Source of the DNA: an uncultured Planctomyces sp.
GTDB taxonomy: Bacteria; Planctomycetota; Planctomycetia; Planctomycetales; Planctomycetaceae
Length of the DNA stretch: 64,000 nucleotides
Direction of reading: 5' to 3'
Assembly (NCBI GenBank): GCA_937904325.1
Contig: CALGTK010000375.1
Span: forward strand, 55,034 to 119,033
The position numbers and the translations under genes are program-made. This document shows, piece by piece, positions 1 to 10,917 of this stretch. The first letter of the stretch is position 1, and each line of letters begins with the position of its first letter. Under the pieces are notes generated by a model, which was not told the DNA's origin, did no database searches, and saw nothing but the letters and a program-made list of their open reading frames with translations.

Positions 1-204
1 CGTGCCAGCGAGGTCGCAACCAACAATGTATGGAAACTCGGTCGCCAGCGCGACGGCGCCGCTGCGAATGTAAGTATCGATCGGGTTAACTGCGACCGCT
101 CCGACTTTGACGAGTACTTCGTTTGCGGCCGGCTCAGGAGTCGGCAGGTCTCCGTACTGAATGACGCTCGGTTCACCGGTCTCTCTGATCAAAGCAGCTT
201 TCAT
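1..204 (-). CDS. Zinc-type alcohol dehydrogenase / quinone oxidoreductase, N-terminal part (truncated by window edge)
   Basis: Reverse translation from ATG at 204: MKAALIRETGEPSVIQYGDLPTPEPAANEVLVKVGAVAVNPIDTYIRSGAVALATEFPYIVGCDLAGT, typical MDR-family N-terminus; runs off the window. Confidence 0.85.
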   Translation of the reverse strand, partial: MKAALIRETGEPSVIQYGDLPTPEPAANEVLVKVGAVAVNPIDTYIRSGAVALATEFPYIVGCDLAGT

Positions 205-309
205 TGAGGAGTTCCTGCACTACTTCGCCGTTGAATGTGTAGGGTGGGTATTGCCGACCAGCCTGTTTGTTCGTGGTGGCGGTGCCCACCCTGCATGACA
301 AGAGTCTTC

Positions 310-990
310 TTACTCTGACTCCGCAGGCGACGATTCGCCTGAGAAACTTTGCGAAACCAGTTCGGTTACAAACGGCGTAATATCTTTTTGGTACGTAAAC
401 GATTCGCCGTCTGACTCGTCGAACTGGCGAGCCAGTTTTCCATCGACGTCAAACACGAAGACGGCAGGAATCGATGCGATTCTCAGCTTGTCATCCATCA
501 CCGTCAGGCTTTCGTCGCTCAGGATGAAATTGTCAAGCGTTGATTTTTTCTGTTCAAGAAACTCGAGCGCAGCTTTTCGACAGTCTTCGATGGGGTAGTC
601 CGGGAGGCCATCGTAGTCCAGACTCGCTGACACACATCGAACCTGATCGTGGGGAAGTTCGTTGTGGAGAGCGACAAGACCGGGAAACTCTTTCATGCAC
701 GGCGGGCAGGAAGTTGACCAGTAATCAACGATAACGATTTTGCCTTCTGATCCGGCAATCGATGTCTGAAGTTCATCGAAAGAAACGACTTTCAGGTCAA
801 CTGTCGCTGCAGTGGCAGCGCCATTCGAACCTTCGTCATCTATCGGCAGTAGCGACTCGGTCGAGTCAACGGTCCGCGCGTCCGGAGTGCCTGCGGGCGA
901 CGCGGTCCCGGTGGCCACATTCTGACCACAGCCTGTAACACCGAATGCGAAGACAAGCAGACCAGCAAATAGAAATATGGTTCGAGTCAT
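310..990 (-). CDS. Thioredoxin-like (TlpA family) lipoprotein
   Basis: Lipobox-like GVTGCGQN and thioredoxin-fold motif VDYWSTSCPPCMKEFP. Confidence 0.85.
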   Translation of the reverse strand: MTRTIFLFAGLLVFAFGVTGCGQNVATGTASPAGTPDARTVDSTESLLPIDDEGSNGAATAATVDLKVVSFDELQTSIAGSEGKIVIVDYWSTSCPPCMKEFPGLVALHNELPHDQVRCVSASLDYDGLPDYPIEDCRKAALEFLEQKKSTLDNFILSDESLTVMDDKLRIASIPAVFVFDVDGKLARQFDESDGESFTYQKDITPFVTELVSQSFSGESSPAESE

Positions 991-1081
991 GGAGACGTTC
1001 CACTTTGAGCAGTGATTTTCAGGCAGGCCGGAACAAGCTCCGCGCCGGCAATCGGCTCATCCGGCCAGAATAACTATAGCG

Positions 1082-2230
1082 TCACACATGCTGAAGGAGC
1101 ATCTCGCGGAATTGGCCGAAGAGGTAGTGGCTGTCGTGAGGACCGGCTGAAGCTTCGGGATGATACTGCACGGCGAATGCGGGGTAATCTTTGTGCCGGA
1201 TTCCTTCGACCGTTTGATCGTTAAGGCTCACGTGAGTCACCTCAACGTTCGATGGCATTGAGTCTGCTTCCAGAGCGAAACCGTGATTCTGCGACGTGAT
1301 CTCGACTTTACCCGTGCTCTTATTGAGGACCGGCTGGTTGGCTCCACGGTGCCCGAATCGCATTTTGAAAATTTCAGCGCCGCACGCGAGGCCGAGCAGT
1401 TGGTTGCCGAGGCAGATTCCAAAGATCGGAGTCTTGCCAAGCAGTCCCTGAATCGTCTTGATGGCGTACTCCAGCGGGCGAGGATCGCCAGGACCGTTCG
1501 AGAGAAACACGCCAGCAGGCGAGAGTTCCAGAATTTGCTCAGCGCTCCAGGTGCCTGGCACAACGGTGACTTTGCAGCCGAGTTGCTTCAGGTGCCGCGG
1601 GATGTTCCACTTCATGCCGTAGTCAATGGCGACGACATGCGGGCCTTCACCAGTTGTCGCCTCGTGGATTCCATCGTAACCGCCGGTCACGGGGTCTCGA
1701 ATGATCTCGTTCAGGCCTTCTGACCAGCTAGCGCTTCCTGCAGGGATGACCTCACTGACAAGGTCCTGCCCGGCCAGTTCTGGACTTTTTTTAGCTTTAG
1801 CGATCAAGGAGTCGTTGTCGAGGTCCTCGGTCGAGATGATGCCGGTCATCACTCCCTGAATTCGGATTCGCCTGACGAGCGATCGTGTATCGAGACCATC
1901 GATTCCAATCACGCCGTGTTTTGCCAGATAGCTGTCGAGCGATTCGTCCGATCGAAAATTGCTTTCGTGGCGGCAGAGTTCTTTGACGATGAATCCTCGC
2001 AGCGAAAGTCCGCCGCTTTCGACATCCTCGAGATTGACTCCGTAATTACCGATCAGCGGGTACGTCATGGTGACGATCTGGCCGCAGTAAGACGGATCAG
2101 TGAGGATTTCCTGGTAGCCGGTCATGCTGGTGTTGAACACGACTTCGCCGTGGATTTCACCAGAAGCACCAAAGGCTCGGCCTTCAAAGACCGAACCGTC
2201 AACCAGAGCAAGTTTCGCCGGACGACTCAT
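1082..2230 (-). CDS. carA: Carbamoyl-phosphate synthase small subunit (start trimmed to MSRPAKL; the track ORF extends to 2389)
   Basis: Class I glutamine amidotransferase motifs GVFLSNGPGDP, PIFGICLGNQLL, AVQYHPEASAGPHD; N-terminal LALVDGSVFEGRAFG. Confidence 0.95.
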   Translation of the reverse strand: MSRPAKLALVDGSVFEGRAFGASGEIHGEVVFNTSMTGYQEILTDPSYCGQIVTMTYPLIGNYGVNLEDVESGGLSLRGFIVKELCRHESNFRSDESLDSYLAKHGVIGIDGLDTRSLVRRIRIQGVMTGIISTEDLDNDSLIAKAKKSPELAGQDLVSEVIPAGSASWSEGLNEIIRDPVTGGYDGIHEATTGEGPHVVAIDYGMKWNIPRHLKQLGCKVTVVPGTWSAEQILELSPAGVFLSNGPGDPRPLEYAIKTIQGLLGKTPIFGICLGNQLLGLACGAEIFKMRFGHRGANQPVLNKSTGKVEITSQNHGFALEADSMPSNVEVTHVSLNDQTVEGIRHKDYPAFAVQYHPEASAGPHDSHYLFGQFREMLLQHV

Positions 2231-2401
2231 GCGTATGCACCGTGAGCGTGAGAACGAATATTGAACGCAGGGAAGTCCCTGCAGAATGCGAGCGCATGCT
2301 CGCGAGGCGGGGGCGACTTCTATCAAAGTGCGGCGCAAAATAGAAGAGACCGCCGGATTGAGCGGTCTCTGGAATGGCTCGTTGAGCACGGGATGCTATG
2401 C

Positions 2402-2875
2402 TCATTCCGTACTGCTGGTTTCGTCCTGCCGGAGCACAAAATCACTGAATCTCAGCGACTCGCCGGTTTCGGCCGTCATATTGGCAAACAGCTCGCCCAT
2501 GATCCGATGAAAGTGTTCACGGCGTACGGAGTAAAAGTTGTGTTTGCCATCGCGCCGAGCTTCGATCAGGCCGGCGACTCGTAAGAGTGCGAGGTGGTGA
2601 CTGACCGCCGGCTGGCTCTGGTCGAGACGTTCGCAAAGGGCCGTAACATGCAACTCGCCTTCGCGCATCAAGTACATCAAAACTCGTAGACGAGTCTCGT
2701 CCGACAACAGTTTGAACGTCTGGACGAGATCCTGTTCGAGCTGATCTGGAAGGCCGGTTGACGCCACGCGACGGCTGTCATCGACTTCGTTAGTGCTGCT
2801 GATCATGTCATACTCGGTTTCTGCTTCGCCAATCGGCTGATCGCCGAAGTTCGCTGTGCCATCATTATCAGTCAA
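2402..2875 (-). CDS. ArsR-family winged-helix transcriptional regulator
   Basis: LLSDETRLRVLMYLMREGELHVTALCERLDQSQPAVSHHLALLRVAGLIEARRDGKHNFYSV is a classic ArsR HTH. Confidence 0.9.
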   Translation of the reverse strand: MTDNDGTANFGDQPIGEAETEYDMISSTNEVDDSRRVASTGLPDQLEQDLVQTFKLLSDETRLRVLMYLMREGELHVTALCERLDQSQPAVSHHLALLRVAGLIEARRDGKHNFYSVRREHFHRIMGELFANMTAETGESLRFSDFVLRQDETSSTE

Positions 2876-3270
2876 CGCATAACCTCAGTGTTCGCAACCG
2901 CCTGGTAGACCAAATCGCCAGCCAGCCGATGAGATAACGCGATGCTTCCGGAGCGGTTAAACAAGCCGGACGCCCGCAGATCTACGATAGAAACTGTAAA
3001 ATCGACGAATCAGCCATAATTAAATTGAAGAATTGTCCAACATCGGCACTGACGACAATGTCCAGCAACGTAAAGAATGGCGCAACCTGAACCCTATCAA
3101 CGACTTTGATTGCTGACGAAACGTCATTCGAAATGCTGGATGACCTGACTACGGATGTGAGTTGCACAGAACGTGCGTCGATTAGGTCATCGAGAAAAGA
3201 TTCGATGATTATGGACGGACCAAATTGCCCCGTCAATCAGTGGACTGGGATTTTCAACAAGGTTCGGCGA

Positions 3271-4749
3271 TTAGCTTGCCGGCTCCTGTTTCGCCTTCGA
3301 GGCTGCTGGGCTCTGAAGTGGAGCGAGCGTTTCCGCACTGTCGACTCGAATCTGGCGACGGTCTTCCAGCTTGACGGCTCCTTCGACATGACCGGACGCG
3401 GTCAATGAACTGGAATTTTCAATCGGTTGGGTCAGCCTCAGGCTGACCGGCACATTTTCCTCACAATCATTCATGCGTCGGATGTCTGCACCGAGAGAAT
3501 TCAGCCGATTTTCGAACTGCTCGTATCCCCGGTCGAGGTGATAGATTCGGCGAATCACCGATTCTCCATCGGCGGCCATCGCCGCAAGGACGAGTGCCGC
3601 ACTTGCCCGAAGATCGCAAGCCATCACACAAGCGCCGTGCAATTTTTCAGTTCCGTTGATAATCGCACTTTGGCCTTCACGGTGAATACTCGCGCCGAGC
3701 CGAACGAGTTCGGCAACATGCATGAATCGATCGGGGAAGACTTTGTCGGTCACCACACTGATTCCATCCGCTCGGCTGAGCAACGCCATAAATTGAGCCT
3801 GCACGTCTGTCGGCAGGCCCGGATACGGTAACGCTGAGCATTCGGTCGAAGTCAGTTTTCCCGACGGAAGGACGTGCAGTGTGCTGCGGTCTGAGCTTCC
3901 AGGATCTTCGGTGATTCCAATACGGACTCCGACATCTTTCAGTTTGTCCAGCACCGCGCTAAGATGATCGATGCAGACATTTTCGACGCTGACTTCGCCA
4001 TGTGTGATCGCTCCGGCAATGAGCAGTGTCGCTGCTTCGATGCGATCTGGAATGACGTGATGTTCGGCACCCGCCAACGACTCCACGCCTTCGATTTGCA
4101 GGAACGGCGTACCGAGCCCTTCGATCTTCGCGCCCATCGCATTAAGCAGCTGCCCATAATCGGCAACTTCGGGTTCGCACGCCGCTGACTCGATCGTTGT
4201 AACGCCGTCGGCCAACGCCGCTGCAGCCATCACGTTGCAGGTTCCTGTGACGGTGCTACCGAACGAGCCGCCAAGAAAGACTCGTGCGCCCTTCAGCTTC
4301 CTGGCTGTCGCGATGACATAGCCATGTTCAATTCGAATATCGGCTCCCAGAGCCTTCAGACCTTTCAGATGCAGATCGATCGGCCGGTCGCCGATGTTGC
4401 AGCCGCCTGGCAATGAAACGGTCGCTCTTCCTCGCCGAGTGAGCAACGGCCCAAGTACGCAAATGCTGGCACGCATGCGGCGGACAAGTTCGTAGTCTGC
4501 GACAACGGGCGAGTCGTCGATTACTTCCAGGCGAAGTGCGTTGTCAGCCTGTCGTTCACTGATGACGCCGAGCGTACCGAGAAGCTGCGACAAAGTTCGG
4601 ACATCAACGAGGTCGGGGACGTCGTGCAGCGTGATCGGCCCGTCAGCCATCAGCGAGGCAGCCATGATCGGCAGGGCCGCGTTCTTGGCCCCACTGACTC
4701 GAACTTGCCCCTTCAACGGCTTCCCGCCCCGCACAACAAACATGTCCAT
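3271..4749 (-). CDS. murA: UDP-N-acetylglucosamine 1-carboxyvinyltransferase
   Basis: [26 protein letters not shown], catalytic-loop [19 protein letters not shown], full length; extra C-terminal tail of about 60 aa. Confidence 0.95.
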   Translation of the reverse strand: MDMFVVRGGKPLKGQVRVSGAKNAALPIMAASLMADGPITLHDVPDLVDVRTLSQLLGTLGVISERQADNALRLEVIDDSPVVADYELVRRMRASICVLGPLLTRRGRATVSLPGGCNIGDRPIDLHLKGLKALGADIRIEHGYVIATARKLKGARVFLGGSFGSTVTGTCNVMAAAALADGVTTIESAACEPEVADYGQLLNAMGAKIEGLGTPFLQIEGVESLAGAEHHVIPDRIEAATLLIAGAITHGEVSVENVCIDHLSAVLDKLKDVGVRIGITEDPGSSDRSTLHVLPSGKLTSTECSALPYPGLPTDVQAQFMALLSRADGISVVTDKVFPDRFMHVAELVRLGASIHREGQSAIINGTEKLHGACVMACDLRASAALVLAAMAADGESVIRRIYHLDRGYEQFENRLNSLGADIRRMNDCEENVPVSLRLTQPIENSSSLTASGHVEGAVKLEDRRQIRVDSAETLAPLQSPAASKAKQEPAS

Positions 4750-4841
4750 CCCTGGACCTCCTCAATCGTCAGTAGTCGTAGGGTGCGTCTCGACGCACCA
4801 TTCTGGTCGATGATAGCTCGGAACCCACCGACCGATAACCG

Positions 4842-5747
4842 TCAGCTCATCAGTCTCTTCCTTGCCCAGACGATTCGCGAATGACCTCCGAGATCCTTCA
4901 CAATCTGAGCAGGCTCGAATCCACCTGAATCAGCAAAGAGTTGAGTAACCGCGGCACTTTGCTGTTCACCAATCTCCAGCAGCAACGCTCCGCTGTTCGC
5001 CAGCCACGGGCCACTTTCCGCAATCAGTCGCCTGACGATGTCCAGGCCGTCGACTCCGCCTCGTAACGCAAGTTGCGGCTCGTGCAGGCGAACGTCGAGC
5101 TGCAGTGTATCCATTTCCTCATCCGTCACATACGGCGGATTCGCGGTAATAACTTCGAACAAAGCGTCGCTGGAAAGCGGACTGAACAGGTCGCCCTGCA
5201 GCAACGAAATCCTGCCCGTCAGACCGTTTTTCTGGATGTTTCGCTGGGCAACCTGGTGGACTTGATCGTCCAGTTCAATGGCTGTCAGGGTGGCGGATTC
5301 ACAGTTCGAAGCAATGGCGACCGGTACGCAGCCGGTCCCCGTGCAGACGTCCAGGACGGTTGCTGCCGGGAGTTCATTGAGAATTTCCAGAGCGGTTACA
5401 ACTAGAGTTTCCGTGTCCGGCCGCGGGATCAGTACGCCAGGTTCTACCTCGAAATCCAGCCCAAAGAATTCACGAAAACCAACGAGGTAAGCAACCGGCT
5501 CCAAAGTTGCGCGGCGTCTGACAAGATCGCGCATCACGGCGCGTTCATCGGGCTCCAGCGGAGTGTCGTACTGAGTGTAGAGCTGAATTCGCTGACAACC
5601 TCGGGCGTGCGCCAACAGAATCTCAGCGTCAAGTCTGGGTGACTCGCTGCCGTGCTGCTTCAAATGCCCGATCGTCCAGTCCAGGACTTTCTTAACGGTC
5701 CAGACTTCTTCGGCATCGGCAGTTTTGGGAGTCCCTTCGCTGCTCAC
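4842..5747 (-). CDS. prmC: Peptide chain release factor N5-glutamine methyltransferase
   Basis: VLDVCTGTGCVPVAIA SAM motif and ANPPYVTDEEM (NPPY); adjacent to prfA. Confidence 0.93.
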   Translation of the reverse strand: MSSEGTPKTADAEEVWTVKKVLDWTIGHLKQHGSESPRLDAEILLAHARGCQRIQLYTQYDTPLEPDERAVMRDLVRRRATLEPVAYLVGFREFFGLDFEVEPGVLIPRPDTETLVVTALEILNELPAATVLDVCTGTGCVPVAIASNCESATLTAIELDDQVHQVAQRNIQKNGLTGRISLLQGDLFSPLSSDALFEVITANPPYVTDEEMDTLQLDVRLHEPQLALRGGVDGLDIVRRLIAESGPWLANSGALLLEIGEQQSAAVTQLFADSGGFEPAQIVKDLGGHSRIVWARKRLMS

Positions 5748-5774
5748 TGGGTATTCCGTTTTCGAGGCAGCAGT

Positions 5775-6845
5775 CTAGGTGACGCCGCCCTTGAGGCGTT
5801 CCATCCGGTCAAACTCGAGCAGGGCGTCGACAAGCTCATCAATATTGCCCTGCAGAATCTGATCCAGCTTGTGGACGGAAAGATTGATGCGGTGATCAGT
5901 GATCCGGTTCTGTGGAAAGTTGTAGGTGCGAATTCGCTGACTTCGATCTCCTGACCCGACCAGCGTGCGACGATGCTCTGCCCGCGCGTTGGCAGCTTCC
6001 ATTTCTTTTTGTTCGAGGAGTCGGCTTCGCAGAACCCGCATCGCCTTTGCTCGGTTCTTGTGCTGACTCTTCTCGTCCTGAATCTTCACGACGATTCCGG
6101 TTGGAATGTGTGTGATGCGGACGGCGCTTTCCACTTTGTTGACCTTTTGTCCGCCGGGACCGCCAGCACGCATTGTATCAATCTGCAGGTCTTCGTTGTC
6201 GATTTCGATCTCGACTTCAGTTGCCTCAGCCATCACGGCGACTGTCGCGGCACTGGTGTGAACTCGGCCCTGGGCTTCCGTTTCAGGAACTCGTTGGACG
6301 CGATGCCCACCACTTTCGAACTGCAGGCGATGAAAGCAGCCTTCGCCTGAGATCGACAGAACCAGTTCCTTCAGACCGCCAAGTTCCGAAGCGTTCATTT
6401 CGATAATTTCGAACTTCCAGCCCTGGAGTTCGAGATATCGCCTATACATCTCGAAAAGATCGCGAGCGAAAAGAGCGGCTTCGTCGCCGCCAGCTCCAGC
6501 TCGGATTTCCATGATGCAACTTCCACGAGTCAGCGAATCACCGGACAGAACGATGTCTTCCAGTTCTTCCCGCATGGCTTCGTACTGAGCGGTCAGGTTA
6601 GCCAGTTCTTCGCGAGCGTACTCGCGCGCCGCAGACTCTGTTTCTTCCTGAAACATTTCCTTGGCAGTTTCGCAGTCTTCTTCGAGCTGATTGAACGCTC
6701 GCGTTCGCAGAGCAACCTTCGAAAGCCCACCATATTCCCGCTGGATATCCAGCAGTTTATGGGTGTCCGCAAGAACTTCGGGATCCTGCAATTGCTGCTC
6801 AAGCTCTTCGTAGCGTTTGAGCTTTTCCTGCAGACTGGGGAACAT
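5775..6845 (-). CDS. prfA: Peptide chain release factor 1
   Basis: [19 protein letters not shown] (GGQ), [24 protein letters not shown]; adjacent prmC. Confidence 0.94.
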   Translation of the reverse strand: MFPSLQEKLKRYEELEQQLQDPEVLADTHKLLDIQREYGGLSKVALRTRAFNQLEEDCETAKEMFQEETESAAREYAREELANLTAQYEAMREELEDIVLSGDSLTRGSCIMEIRAGAGGDEAALFARDLFEMYRRYLELQGWKFEIIEMNASELGGLKELVLSISGEGCFHRLQFESGGHRVQRVPETEAQGRVHTSAATVAVMAEATEVEIEIDNEDLQIDTMRAGGPGGQKVNKVESAVRITHIPTGIVVKIQDEKSQHKNRAKAMRVLRSRLLEQKEMEAANARAEHRRTLVGSGDRSQRIRTYNFPQNRITDHRINLSVHKLDQILQGNIDELVDALLEFDRMERLKGGVT

Positions 6846-7097
6846 CGAAACTGATCCTTAATCAACGGGGGCAGCGGATTTCAAAACCGAATGCGACGTA
6901 ATTTGAGTGTCGGGTTCGGTTTGTTTTCGGTGAAAATTCCCCGTTCGCATGCAAAGCTCTGCAAGCATGCCGCCCAGGCCCAACCGCGCAGCAAGCAAAC
7001 TTGCTGCAAACGTCCCAGACAAGAGGTAACAGCGACTTCACGGCACTGCCCAATGCAGAAGAGCACCCCGTGAGGAATTCGTCTGTCACCCCGAAAG

Positions 7098-7313
7098 CTA
7101 GCTTTTCTTCCGCTCGGCCCAGTTGTACTTCTTCTGGAACTTTTCAACTCGACCGGCACTGTCGATGTACTTCATCGTTCCCGTGTAGAACGGGTGACAG
7201 GCGGAGCAGATATCAATCTGAAGTTTCTCGACAGTGCTTCGAGTTTGAAAAGTGTTGCCGCAGCTGCACTTAACTTCAGTTTCGTGGTAATCCGGGTGAA
7301 TGTCTTGCTTCAT
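7098..7313 (-). CDS. rpmE: Ribosomal protein bL31 (start [11 protein letters not shown]; the track ORF extends to 7370)
   Basis: [27 protein letters not shown]...[28 protein letters not shown]. Confidence 0.95.
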   Translation of the reverse strand: MKQDIHPDYHETEVKCSCGNTFQTRSTVEKLQIDICSACHPFYTGTMKYIDSAGRVEKFQKKYNWAERKKS

Positions 7314-7475
7314 GACGCTACCTGAGTGCAAATCCGAATATGGGGTTTGTTGATCACCTGTTGGGATCAACTTGAGTTTCGCCGCAAATCCACCATCGTG
7401 GATCGGGCCGAAAGCAAGCCGAGCAGTCTATGGACGACTCCTCGAAACAGCAAGTGCGCCACTATTTGCTCGCCA

Positions 7476-8087
7476 TTAAGCTTTGCTCTGAAGCGAAGAA
7501 TTACCGGTCGTCACGGTTGGAGCGGCATCCGGCTGAGACTCGTTGGCAAGATTGTTCGCCGGCTCAGCTCGAAATGACTGAATTGCGAGCATGATCGCAC
7601 CAGTGACGAGGAAACAGTCCGCTGCGTTAAAAATAGGATAGTGGTACGTCCCAAACGTGAACGCAAGGAAGTCTCGGACTCCGTAAATGGCTGATCCATC
7701 GGGCCTTACGCAGCCGTGCAGGCCAAGTCTGTCATATAGATTGCCCAGTGTCCCGGCCATGATCAGACCAAGACAGGTCGTTAACCACAAGCTGTTTGCG
7801 GCTCTATAAACAAACAGCCAGATTAAGACGCCGGCGACCGCACCAATGCTTAACAACGCGAACAGCCAGGTATATCCCTGGCCCATGCCCCACAAAGCTC
7901 CCTCGTTGATGCTCGTCAGGAAGCAGGCCGAACCCCAGTCGCCAAAGAACCCATAAGTCCAATCGCTTCGGCCGCCTGGGTAATTGAGTCTTCCAAAGAC
8001 TACCGACTTCGACCCAAGGTCGATCACCAGGCCAACGATACTGAGCAGGAAAAACCAGACGTAGCGATTTTGGGGAACTGGTGTCAT
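7476..8087 (-). CDS. lspA: Lipoprotein signal peptidase (signal peptidase II)
   Basis: Catalytic motifs GTLGNLYDRL and YPIFNAADCFLVTG; multiple TM segments. Confidence 0.88.
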   Translation of the reverse strand: MTPVPQNRYVWFFLLSIVGLVIDLGSKSVVFGRLNYPGGRSDWTYGFFGDWGSACFLTSINEGALWGMGQGYTWLFALLSIGAVAGVLIWLFVYRAANSLWLTTCLGLIMAGTLGNLYDRLGLHGCVRPDGSAIYGVRDFLAFTFGTYHYPIFNAADCFLVTGAIMLAIQSFRAEPANNLANESQPDAAPTVTTGNSSLQSKA

Positions 8088-8473
8088 GTGTATTGAGCTT
8101 CGTGTTTCCGTTCACACTCGACGCAATTTCGAGTCCACGGAAGTGCCTTCAGGCGGGTCTTGGGAATCAGAGCTTTACGCCCCGTTTTGCCCTCTTCAGT
8201 GCACCCCTTGCAAAGGCCGAATGTCTCGTCTTCGATTCGCTTCAGGGCTGAAGATATTTCCTTCAGAGTTTCCTGTTCGTTGTGAATCAGGTCGAGAGCA
8301 AAATCCTGCTCGTAGTTGTCCGAGCCAAGTTCAGCAGGGTGAGTCGGAGTTCGAGACTCTTCTTCACGACCAAATGCGCCGTCGGTAATGTTGTCAACAT
8401 CGCCTCGTAATCGGCCAGAAAGTGACAATAGTCGGTTCCGAAACTGGACGAGTTCGGTCTTGGACAAGGCCAT
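8084..8473 (-). CDS. DksA/TraR family zinc-finger protein
   Basis: CKGCTEEGKTGRKALIPKTRLKALPWTRNCVECE zinc finger; coiled-coil N-terminus; 4-nt overlap with lspA. Confidence 0.88.
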   Translation of the reverse strand: MALSKTELVQFRNRLLSLSGRLRGDVDNITDGAFGREEESRTPTHPAELGSDNYEQDFALDLIHNEQETLKEISSALKRIEDETFGLCKGCTEEGKTGRKALIPKTRLKALPWTRNCVECERKHEAQYT

Positions 8474-8791
8474 GGGAAGTCATTCTCTGTTGCGAACTTT
8501 CCAGAGGGTTCCACCTCACAAAATGTCCATTCAAGCCGGCTGCCGTCCTGGCCACCTGAAATGTGATGGTCTGCAGTATTGCCGGGTTTTCTCGCTCGTT
8601 CAAGCAGGGGAGACCACGAACGGAGCTAACACCTAGTTTGACACTTCGCTGTAAGATTATTTTTCAGAACGAGTTACGTGAATTGATGACTGACTGACAA
8701 AGATCGGCATCGGTGGATGCAGGTCTCGATGACTTCATGAGTTAGAGCAAGTTTTGTTTACTTCTGACTGGACGATCCAATCCAGGTTAAT

Positions 8792-9103
8792 TCAGCCGGT
8801 TTCTTCTTCGTCAGAGGCTTTGGTCATGGTGAAGAATAACAGTGCGGCTTCCAGCGATCCGAAGAGTAATTGATCGTCGAATCCTGATGAATTACCGGGT
8901 CGACCCGAAAGCCCTTTGCCCAGATCCTGCCGGCACAGTTTCGCCTGCAACCGGTCGCCGGGCATGGAATCTGCGACATCTATCTGCACGAACTTCAGGT
9001 GAAGCTGGCGTCTGAAACAGGATGCAACGTTGTCGCCGCAGACGCTCAGCGACGCTTGTCGAGCTTTGGGACTGACTCGAGTTTTGCTACGAACGAGATT
9101 CAT
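8792..9103 (-). CDS. Hypothetical protein, doubtful
   Basis: 103-aa ORF whose ATG overlaps the upstream TGA (ATGA); no recognised motif. Confidence 0.25.
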   Translation of the reverse strand: MNLVRSKTRVSPKARQASLSVCGDNVASCFRRQLHLKFVQIDVADSMPGDRLQAKLCRQDLGKGLSGRPGNSSGFDDQLLFGSLEAALLFFTMTKASDEEETG

Positions 9104-10476
9104 CTTTTGTTTAACAGAGTTTTAACTGCTCCCATCAGGACGCCTTCCACTTCCGGGGCAACGCGCGATGCTCTCTCGCTCGATTCGTAGCCACCCTGGC
9201 TGTAAGCGATTTCGGTGCCAATGTAGCCGGGTGAGTAATCTCCGTAAGCTGCCATCGCTACGAAAAGATCCGGACGAAGTTTCTGAGCGGCAAGCTGATA
9301 CTCGACGAACAGCTCGCCTGGCATGTGCAGGACCCTTGAGTTCCTCAACGTCAGGCACGAGATATCGATCGTTTCCAGATTGTTGCAGCGACGCAGCCAG
9401 AGCAAATGCTTGGCAGCAAACCACCGATCCGCTGGTTTCGCGTCTTTGTTGTGTAGAGTTTTTAACAAGGTCGACTCGACCAGGTGAGAAGCGACCGGCA
9501 GCGAAACCGGTGCCGTCGACCACGCAACGTCGGCTGCGGTGATGGGCGATTTCTTCGTCGCGTTCCAGGCGTCTACCATGCCGACTGCGACTTTGTCGGC
9601 GAGTACCTGACGATTCTCTTTCGAACCGTCGTTCCACTTTCCAGCTCCGATGTTGCCACCGGCTCCGTTGAAGTGGATGTGCGGAACCTTCGTCGCTGTC
9701 TGTCGTGAATTTCTGGCGAGCCCTGGGAAGTCGGGACTGGCCATACCGGTTCGGTAATAACTTTGCGGATGGCACGCGTAGTAACTCAGAGCGGCCAGTG
9801 CCTTGTCGCCGTTCCAGAATGAAACCATCTTCAATTGCGAATCGATTGTACCGGCCGGCATTGCTCGCAGCTTTTCGTCACGCGTTGCCGTCCACCGAGT
9901 AAATTTCACCTTGCCGTCTTCTCCGAGAATTCGCCGGTTCGAGGCAACGTCTTTCACCGTCCCAAAACCAAGACCGAGATGGGTGATTGCCCTGGCGTTA
10001 TCGATCGATTTTCTGATTGCGGCCGCTGCCCGACGAACCACATCTCTGGCGAAAGCGTCGTCGAATCCTGCGTTTTCAAGGCCGACGTTACGAAGCAGTT
10101 CTTCCACGGCGAAGTCGCAGCGGGGGGCATCGTGCTGGTGCAGAGTGTGAACCGCGACACGTCCTGGCGTCGTTCCTGCGGCTTTGGCGAAGCTTTCTTT
10201 AAAAACGACCTGCCCGCCGGTTCCGATTCCAATCCAGTCGACGGCACAAAGCACGATCGGCTTGCCTGATCCGATCAGAACAACACCGCGACAACTCAGT
10301 GGATTTTGTACTCCGATCGATGGGTCGTAAGCCAGAGCCGTTCCGACTGGTGGCGAGGCATCGACGTCAAACGTTGCCAGTTTCAAGTCCGCCTGGCTCG
10401 TTGAAGTGAATGCTCCCACAAGAAGGAACAACGCCGCAGCGATAGCAATTCGTCGCATCTCGGAGTCTCCACGCAA
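9100..10476 (-). CDS. Neutral/alkaline non-lysosomal ceramidase-like exported protein
   Basis: Signal peptide, FDVDASPPVGTALAYDP, HTLHQHDAPRCDF, YYACHPQSYYRTGMASPDFPG, FNGAGGNIGAGKWN. Confidence 0.75.
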   Translation of the reverse strand: MRGDSEMRRIAIAAALFLLVGAFTSTSQADLKLATFDVDASPPVGTALAYDPSIGVQNPLSCRGVVLIGSGKPIVLCAVDWIGIGTGGQVVFKESFAKAAGTTPGRVAVHTLHQHDAPRCDFAVEELLRNVGLENAGFDDAFARDVVRRAAAAIRKSIDNARAITHLGLGFGTVKDVASNRRILGEDGKVKFTRWTATRDEKLRAMPAGTIDSQLKMVSFWNGDKALAALSYYACHPQSYYRTGMASPDFPGLARNSRQTATKVPHIHFNGAGGNIGAGKWNDGSKENRQVLADKVAVGMVDAWNATKKSPITAADVAWSTAPVSLPVASHLVESTLLKTLHNKDAKPADRWFAAKHLLWLRRCNNLETIDISCLTLRNSRVLHMPGELFVEYQLAAQKLRPDLFVAMAAYGDYSPGYIGTEIAYSQGGYESSERASRVAPEVEGVLMGAVKTLLNKR

Positions 10477-10498
10477 AGCGGGTGTGAAGCGGTTAGGG

Positions 10499-10864
10499 TC
10501 AGTCCGGTTGCCATATCATGCGCCACATGGACTCGTCCAGTGAACCGTCCGAAGTTTTTTTTTGAAGCCAGACAGTACCGCGAAGCCGCATCCCCATCAC
10601 ACGTGTCACAAGGGAATCGTCGGTAGCCTCAACCAATTCGAAATCGCCTCGGTCGACTCTGGAAACCGATCCGCGGTTGCCGCTGATCGGACCTTCGTAG
10701 TCGAGGTACGCCACGCGATGGTCGAGCAAGCCGATCACGTCGAACTCGCAGCCTTCGGTTGGAATGCGGTCGAGACGCCAGGTCAGCAGAACGTCGCCGT
10801 TTTCGAACATGAAATCCCAGTGAAGTTCCGGGTGATCATGTTCGAGCAGCACGAAGTGCGACAT
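10499..10864 (-). CDS. LigD 3'-phosphoesterase (PE)-domain-like small protein
   Basis: FVLLEHDHPELHWDFMFENGDVLLTWRL resembles the PE-domain pattern (HD..H.DF.LE..G.L.SW); standalone, no ligase or polymerase domain. Confidence 0.6.
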   Translation of the reverse strand: MSHFVLLEHDHPELHWDFMFENGDVLLTWRLDRIPTEGCEFDVIGLLDHRVAYLDYEGPISGNRGSVSRVDRGDFELVEATDDSLVTRVMGMRLRGTVWLQKKTSDGSLDESMWRMIWQPD

Positions 10865-10917
10865 CGTTCATATCTCGCACGAAGCGATGATGTGGGATAA
10901 GTCCGCTCTCTTGCCGA

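Noticed and set aside
2982-3236. 84-aa minus ORF and overlapping plus ORF between murA and the ArsR gene
   Set aside because: No supporting motif; treated as intergenic
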